This document shows, one piece after another, positions 35,626-43,972 of a DNA stretch of 64,000 nucleotides. The DNA comes from DASWZN01 sp963841635. Lineage in GTDB: Bacteria; Acidobacteriota; Terriglobia; Bryobacterales; Bryobacteraceae. Every line of letters begins with the position of its first letter. Position 1 is the stretch's first letter. Position numbers and translations under genes: made by a program. The stretch spans positions 620,001 through 684,000 of the forward strand of contig CAWJDO010000003.1 in NCBI GenBank assembly GCA_963841635.1. The letters are read 5' to 3'. The notes under the pieces are model-generated. The model was not told where the DNA came from. It saw only the letters and a program-made list of their open reading frames with translations, and ran no database searches.

Positions 35626-36148
35626 GCCCTCGCACTTACCTCCTGGCAAGCGTGATCAAAGCAAGGCCCCTTCCCTCCAGCGCGTTGTCTTGCACGCCTT
35701 CATCGGTACTACGGACCTCTCGGACTCCCTCCTGGCTCCGTGCGACTTCAGCCATCCGGCCTTATACGCCCGGTCTTTGCCTGACGAGGCTGCCAGGGAG
35801 GGCCTCTCCTGTTCTACGTTGCTCTGTCCCAACGTGCCAACGCCTGAGACCCCGGAGAGGTCCAGCATCCCTTCCGGTCCAGGATGCTGTCTGTTGCCTT
35901 CGCCGTGAAATGAGCGGCTCGGCCCTCTCGAACACCTTTCGGCTGATAATTTGACGAGGCTATTGCGTTCACGAATTGTTGCGGCCCGCTGGTTTGCTCC
36001 CCTCTTTTTCAAGGGCTTTCGACACTCCGCTTGGCTCGGTCGGATCTCTCCTTCCGGCTGGAGTCTGCTACCGGGCGCTCCGGCGCTTACCCGGACAGGA
36101 CTTGCACCTGCTAGAACAACGCGTCTTTCAGGACGCACCATCACCTTC

Positions 36149-36154
36149 AATGCT
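36149..36154 (-). promoter_or_regulatory. Possible -10 box of the intron-containing transcript
   Basis: TAGCAT on the minus strand, about 12 bases before the intron 5' end, resembles the TAGAAT-type boxes used elsewhere in this window. A transcript starting around 36143 would contain AAGGTG, then the intron, then the start codon of the secreted protein gene. No clear -35 box is visible. Confidence 0.3.
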
Positions 36155-36221
36155 ACTCTGGACCGGCCCCGGGCCAGGTCCGCCCCACCAGCCCGCCGCT
36201 CCGCGCTAACCTTGTATTCTC

Positions 36222-37253
36222 ATGCGGGACCGCGGCATTGCTTCGCCCACGGCTCAGGAGGACGACAAGCTCTTCGAGGCCAGCCTGCGCCCGCGGACGC
36301 TCGCCGAGTTCACCGGGCAGGCCAAGCTCAAGGAGAACCTCTCCATCGCGATCGAAGCTGCGCGCCGGCGGGGCGACGCCATGGACCACGTTCTGCTCTA
36401 CGGCCCTCCCGGTCTGGGCAAGACCACGCTGGCGTCCATCATCTCGGCCGAGCTCGGCGTGGACTTCGAGCAGACCTCCGGCCCGATTCTCCAAAAGAAG
36501 ATCGACCTGACCGGCATCCTCAGCCAGATACGCGGGCGGCAGGTCTTCTTCATCGATGAGATTCACCGGCTGATGCCGGACATCGAGGAGATGCTGTACG
36601 CGGCGCTGGAGGATTTCCGCATCGATATTCTCGTCGGTGCGGGGCCCGGGGCGCGCACGCACTCGCTGCCCATTCCGCATTTCACGGCGATCGGCGCCAC
36701 CACGCGGCAGGGCCTGGTGAGCGCGCCGCTGCGCGGGCGGTTCGGCCTGGTGCTGCGGCTCAACCACTATGCGATGGAGGAACTGAAGCGCATCGTAGCG
36801 CGCTCGGCCGGACTGCTGCAGGTCGCCATCGAGGACTCTGGCGCCGAGGAAATCGCTCGCCGCAGTCGCGGGACGCCACGCATCGCCAACCGCCTGCTGC
36901 GGCGCGTTCGGGATTACGCACAGGTCCGGGCCGACGGCCGCGTCACCGGCGCGATCGCGCGCACGGCGCTCGATCTGCTCGAGGTGGACCGCTTCGGCCT
37001 GGACGAGATCGACCAGAAGATCATGCTGACGGTCCTCGAGAAATACGCCGGCGGGCCGGTGGGGCTGAACACCATCGCTGCATCGATCGACGAGGAGCCC
37101 GACACCATCGAGGAAGTCTACGAACCGTACCTCATTCAGCTTGGCTTCCTCGACCGCACCCCGCGGGGCCGGATGGCCACCGACCGTGCTTTCGAGTACT
37201 TCGGCGTTGCGCGCCGCATGCGCGACAATGGGCAGAGCACGCTTTTTCCGTGA
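36222..37253 (+). CDS. ruvB: Holliday junction branch migration ATPase RuvB
   Basis: The 343-residue AAA+ motor shows Walker A GPPGLGKTT, Walker B 'VFFIDEIHRL', sensor 1 'AIGATTRQG' and the arginine finger region 'RGRFGL', then the winged-helix C-terminus ending in 'GVARRMRDNGQSTLFP'. It drives branch migration with RuvA. TAACCT at 36207-36212 is the possible -10, leaving almost no leader. The gene is divergent from the intron transcript and overlaps folK by four bases. No ruvA or ruvC is visible in the window. Confidence 0.97.
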   Translation: MRDRGIASPTAQEDDKLFEASLRPRTLAEFTGQAKLKENLSIAIEAARRRGDAMDHVLLYGPPGLGKTTLASIISAELGVDFEQTSGPILQKKIDLTGILSQIRGRQVFFIDEIHRLMPDIEEMLYAALEDFRIDILVGAGPGARTHSLPIPHFTAIGATTRQGLVSAPLRGRFGLVLRLNHYAMEELKRIVARSAGLLQVAIEDSGAEEIARRSRGTPRIANRLLRRVRDYAQVRADGRVTGAIARTALDLLEVDRFGLDEIDQKIMLTVLEKYAGGPVGLNTIAASIDEEPDTIEEVYEPYLIQLGFLDRTPRGRMATDRAFEYFGVARRMRDNGQSTLFP

Positions 37254-37759
37254 GCAAGACGGTCTATCTCTCGCTCGGGTCTAACATCGGCGACCGCAAG
37301 CGGAACCTGCGCGACGCCGTGGACCTTCTGGCCGAGCCTCAACTCCGGGCGGTGCGCGTCTCGTCTTTTTACGAGACCGAGCCGCTCGAGGTTCATGACC
37401 AGCCGTGGTTTTTGAACGCGGTGGTAGAGGCCGAGACGGATTTGTTTCCGAAGCAGTTGCTGGCGCGGGTGCAGCGAATCGAACAGGTGCTCGGCCGGCG
37501 GCGCCTCAAGCCCAAGGGACCGCGCACGATCGACATCGATATCCTGCTGTATGGCGGGGCGGTGATCGACGCGGACGAGTTACAGGTGCCGCACCCGCGG
37601 CTGGCGGAACGGCGGTTCGTGCTGGAGCCGCTGGCCGAGCTGGCGCCGAACCTGCGGCATCCGGTGACAGGCCGGTCGGTCGCGGAGATGCTGGTTGCCG
37701 TGGCGCAGCAGCACGTGCGGCGAGCCAATAAACTACTGGCCACGGATGAACACGGATGA
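37250..37759 (+). CDS. folK: 6-hydroxymethyl-dihydropterin pyrophosphokinase
   Basis: The 169-residue folate enzyme begins VYLSLGSNIGDRKRNL and has the signature 'RGPRTIDIDILLYG'-type block (here GPRTIDIDILLYGG) that holds the metal ligands. It transfers pyrophosphate from ATP to the pterin. The GTG start at 37250 overlaps the ruvB stop (GTGA), implying coupling. The last four residues (DEHG) are coded by the first units of a tandem repeat, which may have altered the original C-terminus. Confidence 0.93.
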   Translation: MSKTVYLSLGSNIGDRKRNLRDAVDLLAEPQLRAVRVSSFYETEPLEVHDQPWFLNAVVEAETDLFPKQLLARVQRIEQVLGRRRLKPKGPRTIDIDILLYGGAVIDADELQVPHPRLAERRFVLEPLAELAPNLRHPVTGRSVAEMLVAVAQQHVRRANKLLATDEHG

Positions 37760-37780
37760 ACACGGATGAACACGGATGGA
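37741..37780 (+). repeat. Tandem repeat, four 10-bp units
   Basis: CACGGATGAA occurs three times in a row, followed by CACGGATGGA. The array covers the folK stop codon and the start of the gap before the peptidase gene. Short arrays of this unit are a variable-number type of repeat. Confidence 0.9.
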
Positions 37781-37832
37781 AGTAATCGAACTTCCTGTCG
37801 CGGGGGATCGTATCAAGAGCAGAGGGACAACC

Positions 37833-40511
37833 ATGTCAATTCTCGTTAGAACTTCAGTCGTCGCCATAGCTATGCTCTCGGCAGTGCTGCCCGGGCGGTC
37901 CTCTGCCCAGGGTCTACCGCCTTTGATCGACCGGCAATTGCTGTTCGGAGATCCCGAAATCATCGGCGCCGAGCTGTCGCCGGACGGCCGCTACCTGGCT
38001 TTCATCAAGCCCTGGAAATCGACGCGCAACGTCTGGGTTAAGAAGATCGATGAGCCGTTCGGCGCCGCCCGGCTTCTCACCACCGAGACCAAGCGGCCTA
38101 TCCCCGGCTTCCTGTGGACGCGCGACGGCAAGTACGTTGTCTATGTCAAGGACACCGACGGTGACGAGAACTTCAACGCATTCGCGGTGGATCCGGCGGC
38201 GGCGCCCGCGGCCGGGGCAGACGCCCCGCCCTCGCGCGACCTGACCGGACTGAAGGGCGTGCGGGTTGAGCTCTTCGCCGCGCCGAAGAACGATCCCGAC
38301 ATCGTCTACATCGGGCTCAATGATCGCGACAGGGCGTGGCATGACCTCTACCGGCTGAAGATCTCGACCGGCGAGCGCACGCTGATCCGCAAGAACACGG
38401 AGCGGATCGCTGGCTGGAACTTCGATCTGCAGGGCCAGCTTCGCCTGGCCTTCCGCGTGGCCGATAACGGGGATCAGGAAATCCTTCGGGTAGATGCCGA
38501 CGGCTTCAAGAAGGTTTACTCCTGCACGGTCTTCGAGTCGTGCGGCCCGGTGCAGTTTCACAAGGACGGCAAGCGCGTCTACATGGAAACCAACAAGGGT
38601 GACGACGCCAACCTCACCTCGCTGGTCCTGTTCGATCCGCAAACCGAGAAGCTCGAGAAGGTGGAGTCCGATCCGCTCAATAAGGTGGATGTCGGCCGGG
38701 AGCTCTTCTCCGAGGCCACCGACGAGCTGGTGCTTACCACGTACACGGACGAGCGCACGCGCCGGTACTTCAAGGACAAGAAGCTCAAAGCCGACTACAA
38801 GTGGCTGGAGAAGAAATTGCCGGGCCTGGAGGTCGGGCTCGGTTCGCACACCAAAGACGATCGGATCTGGCTGGTGACTGCCCACGGCGATACCGAGCCG
38901 GGCGAGACGTATCTGTTCGACCGCCAGACTCGCAAGCTGACGTTACAGTACAAGATCCGTGAGAAGCTGCCTCGCGAGAGCCTGGCTTCGATGCAGGCCA
39001 TCACGTACAAGTCGTCCGATGGACTGGAGATTCCCGCTTACCTGACGCTGCCGAAGGGCGTGCCGGCGAAGGCGCTGCCCACGATCGTGGTCCCGCATGG
39101 AGGCCCGTGGGCTCGGGACAATTGGGGCTACAACTCGATCGCGCAGTTCCTGGCCAATCGCGGCTACGCCGTACTGATGCCCAATTTCCGCGGCTCCACG
39201 GGCTACGGCAAGAAGTTCCTGAACGCGGGCAACGGCGAGTGGGGCGCGAAGATGCAGGACGACATTACCTGGGGCATGAAGTACCTGGTGGCCGAGGGCA
39301 TGGCCGACCCGAAGCGGCTGGGTATCGTCGGCGGCTCCTATGGCGGTTACGCCACGCTGGCCGGTGTCGCCTTCACGCCCGACCTCTACCGCGCGGCGGT
39401 GGACATCGTGGGCCCGTCGAACCTGATCACGCTGCTCGAATCCATCCCGCCGTATTGGGAGGCCGGGCGCAAGATTATGTACGCCCGCATGGCCGATCCG
39501 GACACTCCGCAGGGCAAGGCATGGCTCGCGGAGCGCTCGCCGCTGACGAAGGCGTCGAGCATCAAGACTCCGCTGCTGGTGGTGCAAGGCGCCAACGATC
39601 CCCGGGTGAATCGCCGGGAAGCGGAGCAGATCGTCATCGCGCTGCGCGATCGCGGGTTCCCGGTGGAATACATGCTCGCGCCCGACGAAGGCCACGGCTT
39701 CGCGCGTCCGGTGAACAGCATGGCCATGTTCATGGCCACGGAGAAGTTCTTCGCTCAGTATCTGGACGGCCGCTATCAGCAGGACGGGACGCCTGAAGTG
39801 GTGGCCCGCCTCAAGGAAATCACGGTCGATCCGAAAACCGTGACCGTATCGAAGGTTGTCGATGCGGGTGCGGTGGGTGTGCCGGCGGTGACCGTGGCCA
39901 TGCAGCCCGGCACATGGAAGTACAAAGCCGGGATCGAGATGGGAGCCCAGAAGATGGCGCTCAGCCTGACCACCACGATCCGCGAGGAGGACGGCGCCTG
40001 GACCGTCAGCGATGTCGTGGAATCGCCCATGGGAGCGATGACCGACACCGCCACGCTCGAAAAGGGAACGCTGATTGTCCGCAAGCGCAGCGTAAAGCAG
40101 GGGCCGGCGACGATAGACCTTGCCGTCGACGGCAGCAAAGCCTCGGGGACCGTGAACATGAACGGGAAGGAGACGCCGATCTCGGCCGACCTGGGTGGTC
40201 CGCTGTTTGCGGAAACGGGCGGGCCACAGAGCCTCGCCCTGTTGCCGCTCGCCGACGGCTACACCACGACATTCCGCAATTTCGATCTGCAGAAGCAGAA
40301 GCTGAGGCTGATTGCGCTAAAAGTGGCGGGATCGGAGAGCGTAACCGTCCCGGCGGGCACCTTCGATACCTTCAAGGTCGCGCTTTCGTCGGCCGACGGC
40401 GGCTCGGAGAACGCGACGATTTGGATCGCGAAGGAGACCCGCAAGGCGGTGAAGGTGGTTGCGGTGCTGGCGGAGATGGGCGGCGCGACGCTGACGGCGG
40501 AACTCGAGTAA
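37833..40511 (+). CDS. S9-family prolyl oligopeptidase with C-terminal beta domain
   Basis: The 892-residue secreted protease has a signal peptide (MSILVRTSVVAIAMLSAVLP), a beta-propeller (about 60-400), and an alpha/beta-hydrolase domain (about 420-660) with catalytic Ser502 in GGSYGG, Asp589 in GANDPRV and His621 in GHGFARP. An extra C-terminal region (about 680-892) resembles a DUF3108-type beta domain, unusual for S9 enzymes. It likely degrades peptides in the periplasm. ATG 37833 is chosen over 37776 because it starts the signal peptide. Confidence 0.9.
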   Translation: MSILVRTSVVAIAMLSAVLPGRSSAQGLPPLIDRQLLFGDPEIIGAELSPDGRYLAFIKPWKSTRNVWVKKIDEPFGAARLLTTETKRPIPGFLWTRDGKYVVYVKDTDGDENFNAFAVDPAAAPAAGADAPPSRDLTGLKGVRVELFAAPKNDPDIVYIGLNDRDRAWHDLYRLKISTGERTLIRKNTERIAGWNFDLQGQLRLAFRVADNGDQEILRVDADGFKKVYSCTVFESCGPVQFHKDGKRVYMETNKGDDANLTSLVLFDPQTEKLEKVESDPLNKVDVGRELFSEATDELVLTTYTDERTRRYFKDKKLKADYKWLEKKLPGLEVGLGSHTKDDRIWLVTAHGDTEPGETYLFDRQTRKLTLQYKIREKLPRESLASMQAITYKSSDGLEIPAYLTLPKGVPAKALPTIVVPHGGPWARDNWGYNSIAQFLANRGYAVLMPNFRGSTGYGKKFLNAGNGEWGAKMQDDITWGMKYLVAEGMADPKRLGIVGGSYGGYATLAGVAFTPDLYRAAVDIVGPSNLITLLESIPPYWEAGRKIMYARMADPDTPQGKAWLAERSPLTKASSIKTPLLVVQGANDPRVNRREAEQIVIALRDRGFPVEYMLAPDEGHGFARPVNSMAMFMATEKFFAQYLDGRYQQDGTPEVVARLKEITVDPKTVTVSKVVDAGAVGVPAVTVAMQPGTWKYKAGIEMGAQKMALSLTTTIREEDGAWTVSDVVESPMGAMTDTATLEKGTLIVRKRSVKQGPATIDLAVDGSKASGTVNMNGKETPISADLGGPLFAETGGPQSLALLPLADGYTTTFRNFDLQKQKLRLIALKVAGSESVTVPAGTFDTFKVALSSADGGSENATIWIAKETRKAVKVVAVLAEMGGATLTAELE

Positions 40512-40527
40512 GACGGCGAGGCCCGTC

Positions 40528-41127
40528 TCACCGCGCCCGCGCGCGGCGCAGGTAGGCGAACAGTTGATATCCGAGAACGATGGCGGCGAGCAGCCCTGCA
40601 ATCGCCCAAGTCAGGTCGCCGAGAACGGCACCCAGGGCCATCACGCGGTCGCTGAAGAAGCGTCCCAAGGAGATAAACACGACCGCGGCCGTGAGCTCGC
40701 CCAGAGCGTCCCACAAAAGGAATCGGTGCCACGGGTAGCGCGCCGTGCCGCTGGCCAGATTGATCCACGGCCCCAGCGGACTGAGCAGCCAGCGGGTGAT
40801 GTAAATGCCGGGGCCGCCCCACGCTTTCGCCTTGGCTTCCATGGCCTCGAGGCCGGCGTGCTTCCCGAACACGGCGCTGAGCCTGGCGACGGCGGCGGGC
40901 CCGCCCCAGCGGCCAATCGCGTAGCCGGCCTGATCGCCGAGGATGGAACCGGCGCCGGCCGCGCCGATGGCCCACCAGAGGCTCACAGTGCCCTGTGAAA
41001 CCATCGAGCCCACGACCACCAAAAGGAGCGTGATGGGCAGCGGCACGCCGACGGCCGCAATGGTCACGATTCCGAAAAGGGCCGGGGTGCCGTACTCCGA
41101 CACCGCCGCGAGGATCTGAGTGTTCAT
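40528..41127 (-). CDS. DedA-family membrane protein
   Basis: The 199-residue protein has four to five membrane helices and the DedA/SNARE-associated core 'GSILGDQAGYAIGRWGG' and 'FLLWDALGELTAAVVFISLG', with the conserved glycine-rich re-entrant part. DedA proteins are linked to lipid carrier (undecaprenyl phosphate) recycling. ATG 41127 overlaps the stop of the upstream small gene by one base (TGATG), so they are coupled. Confidence 0.88.
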   Translation of the reverse strand: MNTQILAAVSEYGTPALFGIVTIAAVGVPLPITLLLVVVGSMVSQGTVSLWWAIGAAGAGSILGDQAGYAIGRWGGPAAVARLSAVFGKHAGLEAMEAKAKAWGGPGIYITRWLLSPLGPWINLASGTARYPWHRFLLWDALGELTAAVVFISLGRFFSDRVMALGAVLGDLTWAIAGLLAAIVLGYQLFAYLRRARAR

Positions 41128-41489
41128 CAAGGCCGGGGGGTCGGATGCGCAGCCTCATCGAGGGCGCGCTGCAATTGGGCCATCAGTTCAGGAGCGGGGC
41201 GGTGCAGGTCGTTGGCGATGCGGCGAACTGATCGCCGGTCGTGCGGCCACTCCGGCTCGACCCCGATGGCTTGAAAGAGCGCCGAGGGCGGGACGTGGTG
41301 AGTGTGGGCGATGAAAGGAACCGTCATCCATTCCTGGATGGGCTCGTTTTCCGTGCGCATGTGGCGCGCGCGGCGTCCGGCCCGGAACGCGAAGACGAAG
41401 GTGAACGCGATCGCCACCACGAAGGCGAGGCCGATGGCTAGCACGCGCTGCCAGGTTCGTTCCACAGATTCAATATAGCTGGTCAGCAT
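41127..41489 (-). CDS. Hypothetical single-span membrane protein
   Basis: The 120-residue protein has one N-terminal membrane helix (about 15-37, 'VLAIGLAFVVAIAFTFVFAF') and a soluble, His/Pro-rich domain ('MTVPFIAHTHHVPPSALFQAIG'). It is translated just ahead of dedA. No family is recognised. The start region carries a 13-bp tandem duplication (41476-41501), so the exact N-terminus may have changed recently. Confidence 0.6.
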   Translation of the reverse strand: MLTSYIESVERTWQRVLAIGLAFVVAIAFTFVFAFRAGRRARHMRTENEPIQEWMTVPFIAHTHHVPPSALFQAIGVEPEWPHDRRSVRRIANDLHRPAPELMAQLQRALDEAAHPTPRP

Positions 41490-41501
41490 AGCTGGTCAGC
41501 G
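41476..41501. repeat. 13-bp tandem duplication
   Basis: ATAGCTGGTCAGC occurs twice in direct succession (41476-41488 and 41489-41501) across the start codon of the small membrane protein gene. It looks like a recent slippage event. Confidence 0.9.
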
Positions 41502-41635
41502 CTCCGCCACCCGGGAGGGAACGGCCGCCGGCCATACGCAGCCGTCCTCCGCGACCCGTGATTGTGTTTGATGTAATGTCCCATTGAATTCCCTCCAACG
41601 TGCCAGACTGCCGCGGTGCGCGGAATATTCCCGCT

Positions 41636-41710
41636 GATCCGCTCCCTGACGGTCACGGTTCGGTGCTGGGGGTCCGCTTGGGGGCCCCTGACGGTCGCGG
41701 TTCGGTGCTG
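41636..41710 (+). repeat. Two dispersed ACCGAACC-family repeats in tandem
   Basis: Copy one (41636-41668) has GATCCGCTCCCTGACGGTCA then GGTTCGGTGCTG with one change; copy two (41671-41710) has a short insertion (TTGGGGGC) in its first half. They precede the rsmI -10 box by only eight bases. Confidence 0.75.
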
Positions 41711-41731
41711 AGCGCATTAGACTGGTAACAC

Positions 41732-42580
41732 ATGCCTGGAACGCTGTACCTGGTGGCCACGCCAATCGGGAACCTGGAAGACATCACGCTGCGCGCGCTG
41801 CGCGTGCTGCGCGAAGCCGATCTGGTGGCCTGCGAGGACACACGGCAGACGCGCAAGCTGCTCGACCACTACGGCATTCAAAAGCCCACCGTGAGTTATC
41901 ACGAGCACAACGAGACGGTGCGCGCGCAGGAGCTGATCGAGAAGCTGGAGGCTGGCGCGAGCGTGGCGCTGGTCTCGGACGCGGGCACGCCGCTGGTCTC
42001 CGACCCGGGCTACCGGTTGGTGACGCAGGCCGTCGCCAAAGGGATTCGCGTCGAGCCCCTGCCCGGTCCATCGGCGGCGCTCGCGGCGCTGGCCGCCTCC
42101 GGGCTGCCAACCGACGAGTTCCACTTCGGCGGCTTTCTGCCTCCCCGCTCCACACAGCGCCGTAAGACGCTTCAGAGGCTCAAGGACGAGCTGGCAACGC
42201 TGGTTTTCTATGAGGCTCCACACCGGCTGCTCGAGACGCTGGCGGATATCGAAGAAGTGCTGGGGCCGCGGGCGGTGGTGGTGGCGCGTGAGATCACGAA
42301 ACTCCACGAGGAATTCCTGCGCGGCACGGCGGCGGAGTTGCGGCACGCCCACATCACGCTCAAAGGCGAATGCACCCTACTGGTGGCCAAAGCGGACCGC
42401 CACGAAGAGCAGGACGAGACGCCGATTCCTGAAGCCGTCGAGGCCTACGAGCGGGCCGGGATGAGCCGCATGGATGCCATGAAAGCCGTGGCTCGCGAGC
42501 GCGGCCTCTCCAAGCGCGACGTGTACCGGGAGGTGGAAGAAGCAGCCTGCAACAAACCCACTAATGGAAACGCACTATAG
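41732..42580 (+). CDS. rsmI: 16S rRNA (cytidine-1402-2'-O)-methyltransferase
   Basis: The 282-residue SAM-dependent enzyme (YraL family) has 'LYLVATPIGNLEDITLRAL' at the N-terminus, 'ALVSDAGTPLVSDPGY' (SAM pocket) and 'PGPSAALAALAASGLPTDEF'. It methylates C1402 of 16S rRNA in the decoding centre. TAGACT at 41718-41723 suggests a very short leader. The length is normal. Confidence 0.95.
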   Translation: MPGTLYLVATPIGNLEDITLRALRVLREADLVACEDTRQTRKLLDHYGIQKPTVSYHEHNETVRAQELIEKLEAGASVALVSDAGTPLVSDPGYRLVTQAVAKGIRVEPLPGPSAALAALAASGLPTDEFHFGGFLPPRSTQRRKTLQRLKDELATLVFYEAPHRLLETLADIEEVLGPRAVVVAREITKLHEEFLRGTAAELRHAHITLKGECTLLVAKADRHEEQDETPIPEAVEAYERAGMSRMDAMKAVARERGLSKRDVYREVEEAACNKPTNGNAL

Positions 42581-42591
42581 GTGCTTTGAAA

Positions 42592-42627
42592 TAGGGCACG
42601 TTATAATCTTTCGGAGTGGTTAGTCTC
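42592..42627 (+). promoter_or_regulatory. Promoter with block shared with 55244-55285
   Basis: TAGGGCACG (42592-42600) is followed by TATAAT (42602-42607), TCGG and GGTTAGTCTC (42618-42627). The same blocks in the same order stand before the propeller gene at 55343. The -10 box lies nine bases before the GTG start, so this mRNA may be leaderless. No -35 box of the usual type is seen; TAGGRCACG may be a regulator site. Confidence 0.6.
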
Positions 42628-43965
42628 AAGGTCCGCTACTTACTTACTGTCCTCTTCCTGCTGTCCGCGCGTGCGATGGCGGGCGCCGATTCGGCATATC
42701 TTTACACCGAAGCGGCGCGCTACGATCCGCAAGGCGGCGAGCGGTTCCCTTCGGGCGCCCGGCTCATGCTCGTTCAAACGAGTCCGGCGCGGGCGTTTGT
42801 CCCGGTGTTTGCGGCCTCCGCGGATGCCGCGGTATCGTTCGATGGCACGCGGGTGCTGTTCGCGGGCAAACAGAAGCCTGGAGATCCGTGGGCGATTTGG
42901 GAGACCGGCATCGCGGGCGGCTCGCCGCGGCGCGTGACGTCGGGTAACGAAGATTGCATCCGGCCGCTCTACATGCCGGGCGATAGCCTCGTTTACGCGC
43001 GGCGCACGGCGGCAGGCTATGAGGTCGAGCTCGCGCTGCTAGCCGGGGGCACGCCACTGCGCTTGACTTACGGTGGCGGAAATCACATCCCGACTGACGC
43101 TCTGCTCGACGGGCGGGTGCTGTTCGACGCGCCTCATGGTGCGGGCATGCGCGAGGTGTACACCGTCTATGCGGACGGCAGCGGAGTCGAGACCGTACGC
43201 TGCGATCACGGCCGCGACCGGCACTCTGGCCGGCAGGTTTCGTCGGGCGACATCGTGTTCGTAAGCGGCACGCGCCTGGCGCGGTTCACCTCGGCGCGCG
43301 CGGTGGAGCTTCCGCTCACGCTGCCGGAAGGCGAATACGCCGGAGCGGTCGCCGAGCCAGCGCCCGGCGAACTATTGGTCCCGTGGCGCGGGGCCGCGGG
43401 CGGGGCGTTCACGCTTCGTCTGATGAGGATCGGCCACACGGAACTCGAGCCCCGGATGAGCGCCAATCCAAACCAGCTCGATCCCGTCATGGTGCGCGCT
43501 CACGCGGTTCCCAAGCGCCACCCGTCGAGCCTGGGGGATCGCGACGGCGCCAACATCCTGTGCCTGAATGTCTACACTTCGCGCGAGGGCGCGATACCGG
43601 ATGGCGTGGTTAAGGCGGTCCGCGTGTGGGGCCAGACTGACGCGGGCGCAACCATGCTGCTGGGCCAAACGACCGTGGAGCAGGACGGCTCTTTCTACGT
43701 GCAGGTGCCGAGCGAGCGACCGATCCGCTTCGAGTTGCTGGACGGCAACTCGAAAACGGTGCGTGACATGCGGACCTGGTTTTGGGCGCGGCGAGGCGAA
43801 CAGCGGGTTTGCGTGGGCTGCCACGCCGGGCCCGAGCGCACGCCCGACAACGCTGTTCCCGCGGTGCTGCTGCGCACGACCGATCCGGTCAAGATGTGCG
43901 GCAACTGCCACGCTGACAAAACCGCTTCGCCAAAGGCGACCAAGCCGAGTTTACCCGTTCATTGA
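42616..43965 (+). CDS. Secreted propeller-like di-heme protein with HzsA_2-type C-terminus
   Basis: The 449-residue protein has a signal peptide ('VRYLLTVLFLLSARAMA'), a TolB/WD-like beta-propeller (about 30-270) and a C-terminal region like the middle domain of hydrazine synthase alpha subunit, ending with two haem c motifs, CVGCH (399-403) and CGNCH (428-432). It should be periplasmic or surface electron-transfer protein. The domain occurs widely outside anammox bacteria, so hydrazine chemistry is not implied. It heads a three-gene set with the CRTAC1 and YVTN/di-heme genes. The GTG start is 42616. Confidence 0.75.
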   Translation: MVSLKVRYLLTVLFLLSARAMAGADSAYLYTEAARYDPQGGERFPSGARLMLVQTSPARAFVPVFAASADAAVSFDGTRVLFAGKQKPGDPWAIWETGIAGGSPRRVTSGNEDCIRPLYMPGDSLVYARRTAAGYEVELALLAGGTPLRLTYGGGNHIPTDALLDGRVLFDAPHGAGMREVYTVYADGSGVETVRCDHGRDRHSGRQVSSGDIVFVSGTRLARFTSARAVELPLTLPEGEYAGAVAEPAPGELLVPWRGAAGGAFTLRLMRIGHTELEPRMSANPNQLDPVMVRAHAVPKRHPSSLGDRDGANILCLNVYTSREGAIPDGVVKAVRVWGQTDAGATMLLGQTTVEQDGSFYVQVPSERPIRFELLDGNSKTVRDMRTWFWARRGEQRVCVGCHAGPERTPDNAVPAVLLRTTDPVKMCGNCHADKTASPKATKPSLPVH

Positions 43966-43972
43966 GGTGGCC

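Larger units (their letters stand above)
32206..36137 (-). mobile_element. Outer group II intron (twintron), interrupted by inner intron
   Basis: The 5' end is GTGCG at 36137-36133, in a context GTGCGTCCTGAAAGACGCG. It carries a reverse transcriptase gene and a domain V (34269-34300). After the inner intron (32266-34268) it resumes at 32265 with TGAAAGGGG and ends probably at CTAC (32209-32206). Domain VI can form from GATTA/TAATC and TGG/CCA stems with a CCAGC/GCTGG tip. The distance from domain V to the end is then about 60 bases, which is normal. Joining the flanks yields GAAGGTGATG-CAATGAGC, i.e. a proper ribosome-binding site before the ATG of the next gene. The 3' end is less certain than the 5' end. 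Confidence 0.7.

Noticed and set aside
37741..37780. Possible CRISPR-like repeats
   Set aside because: Units of 10 bases without spacers; it is a simple tandem repeat.
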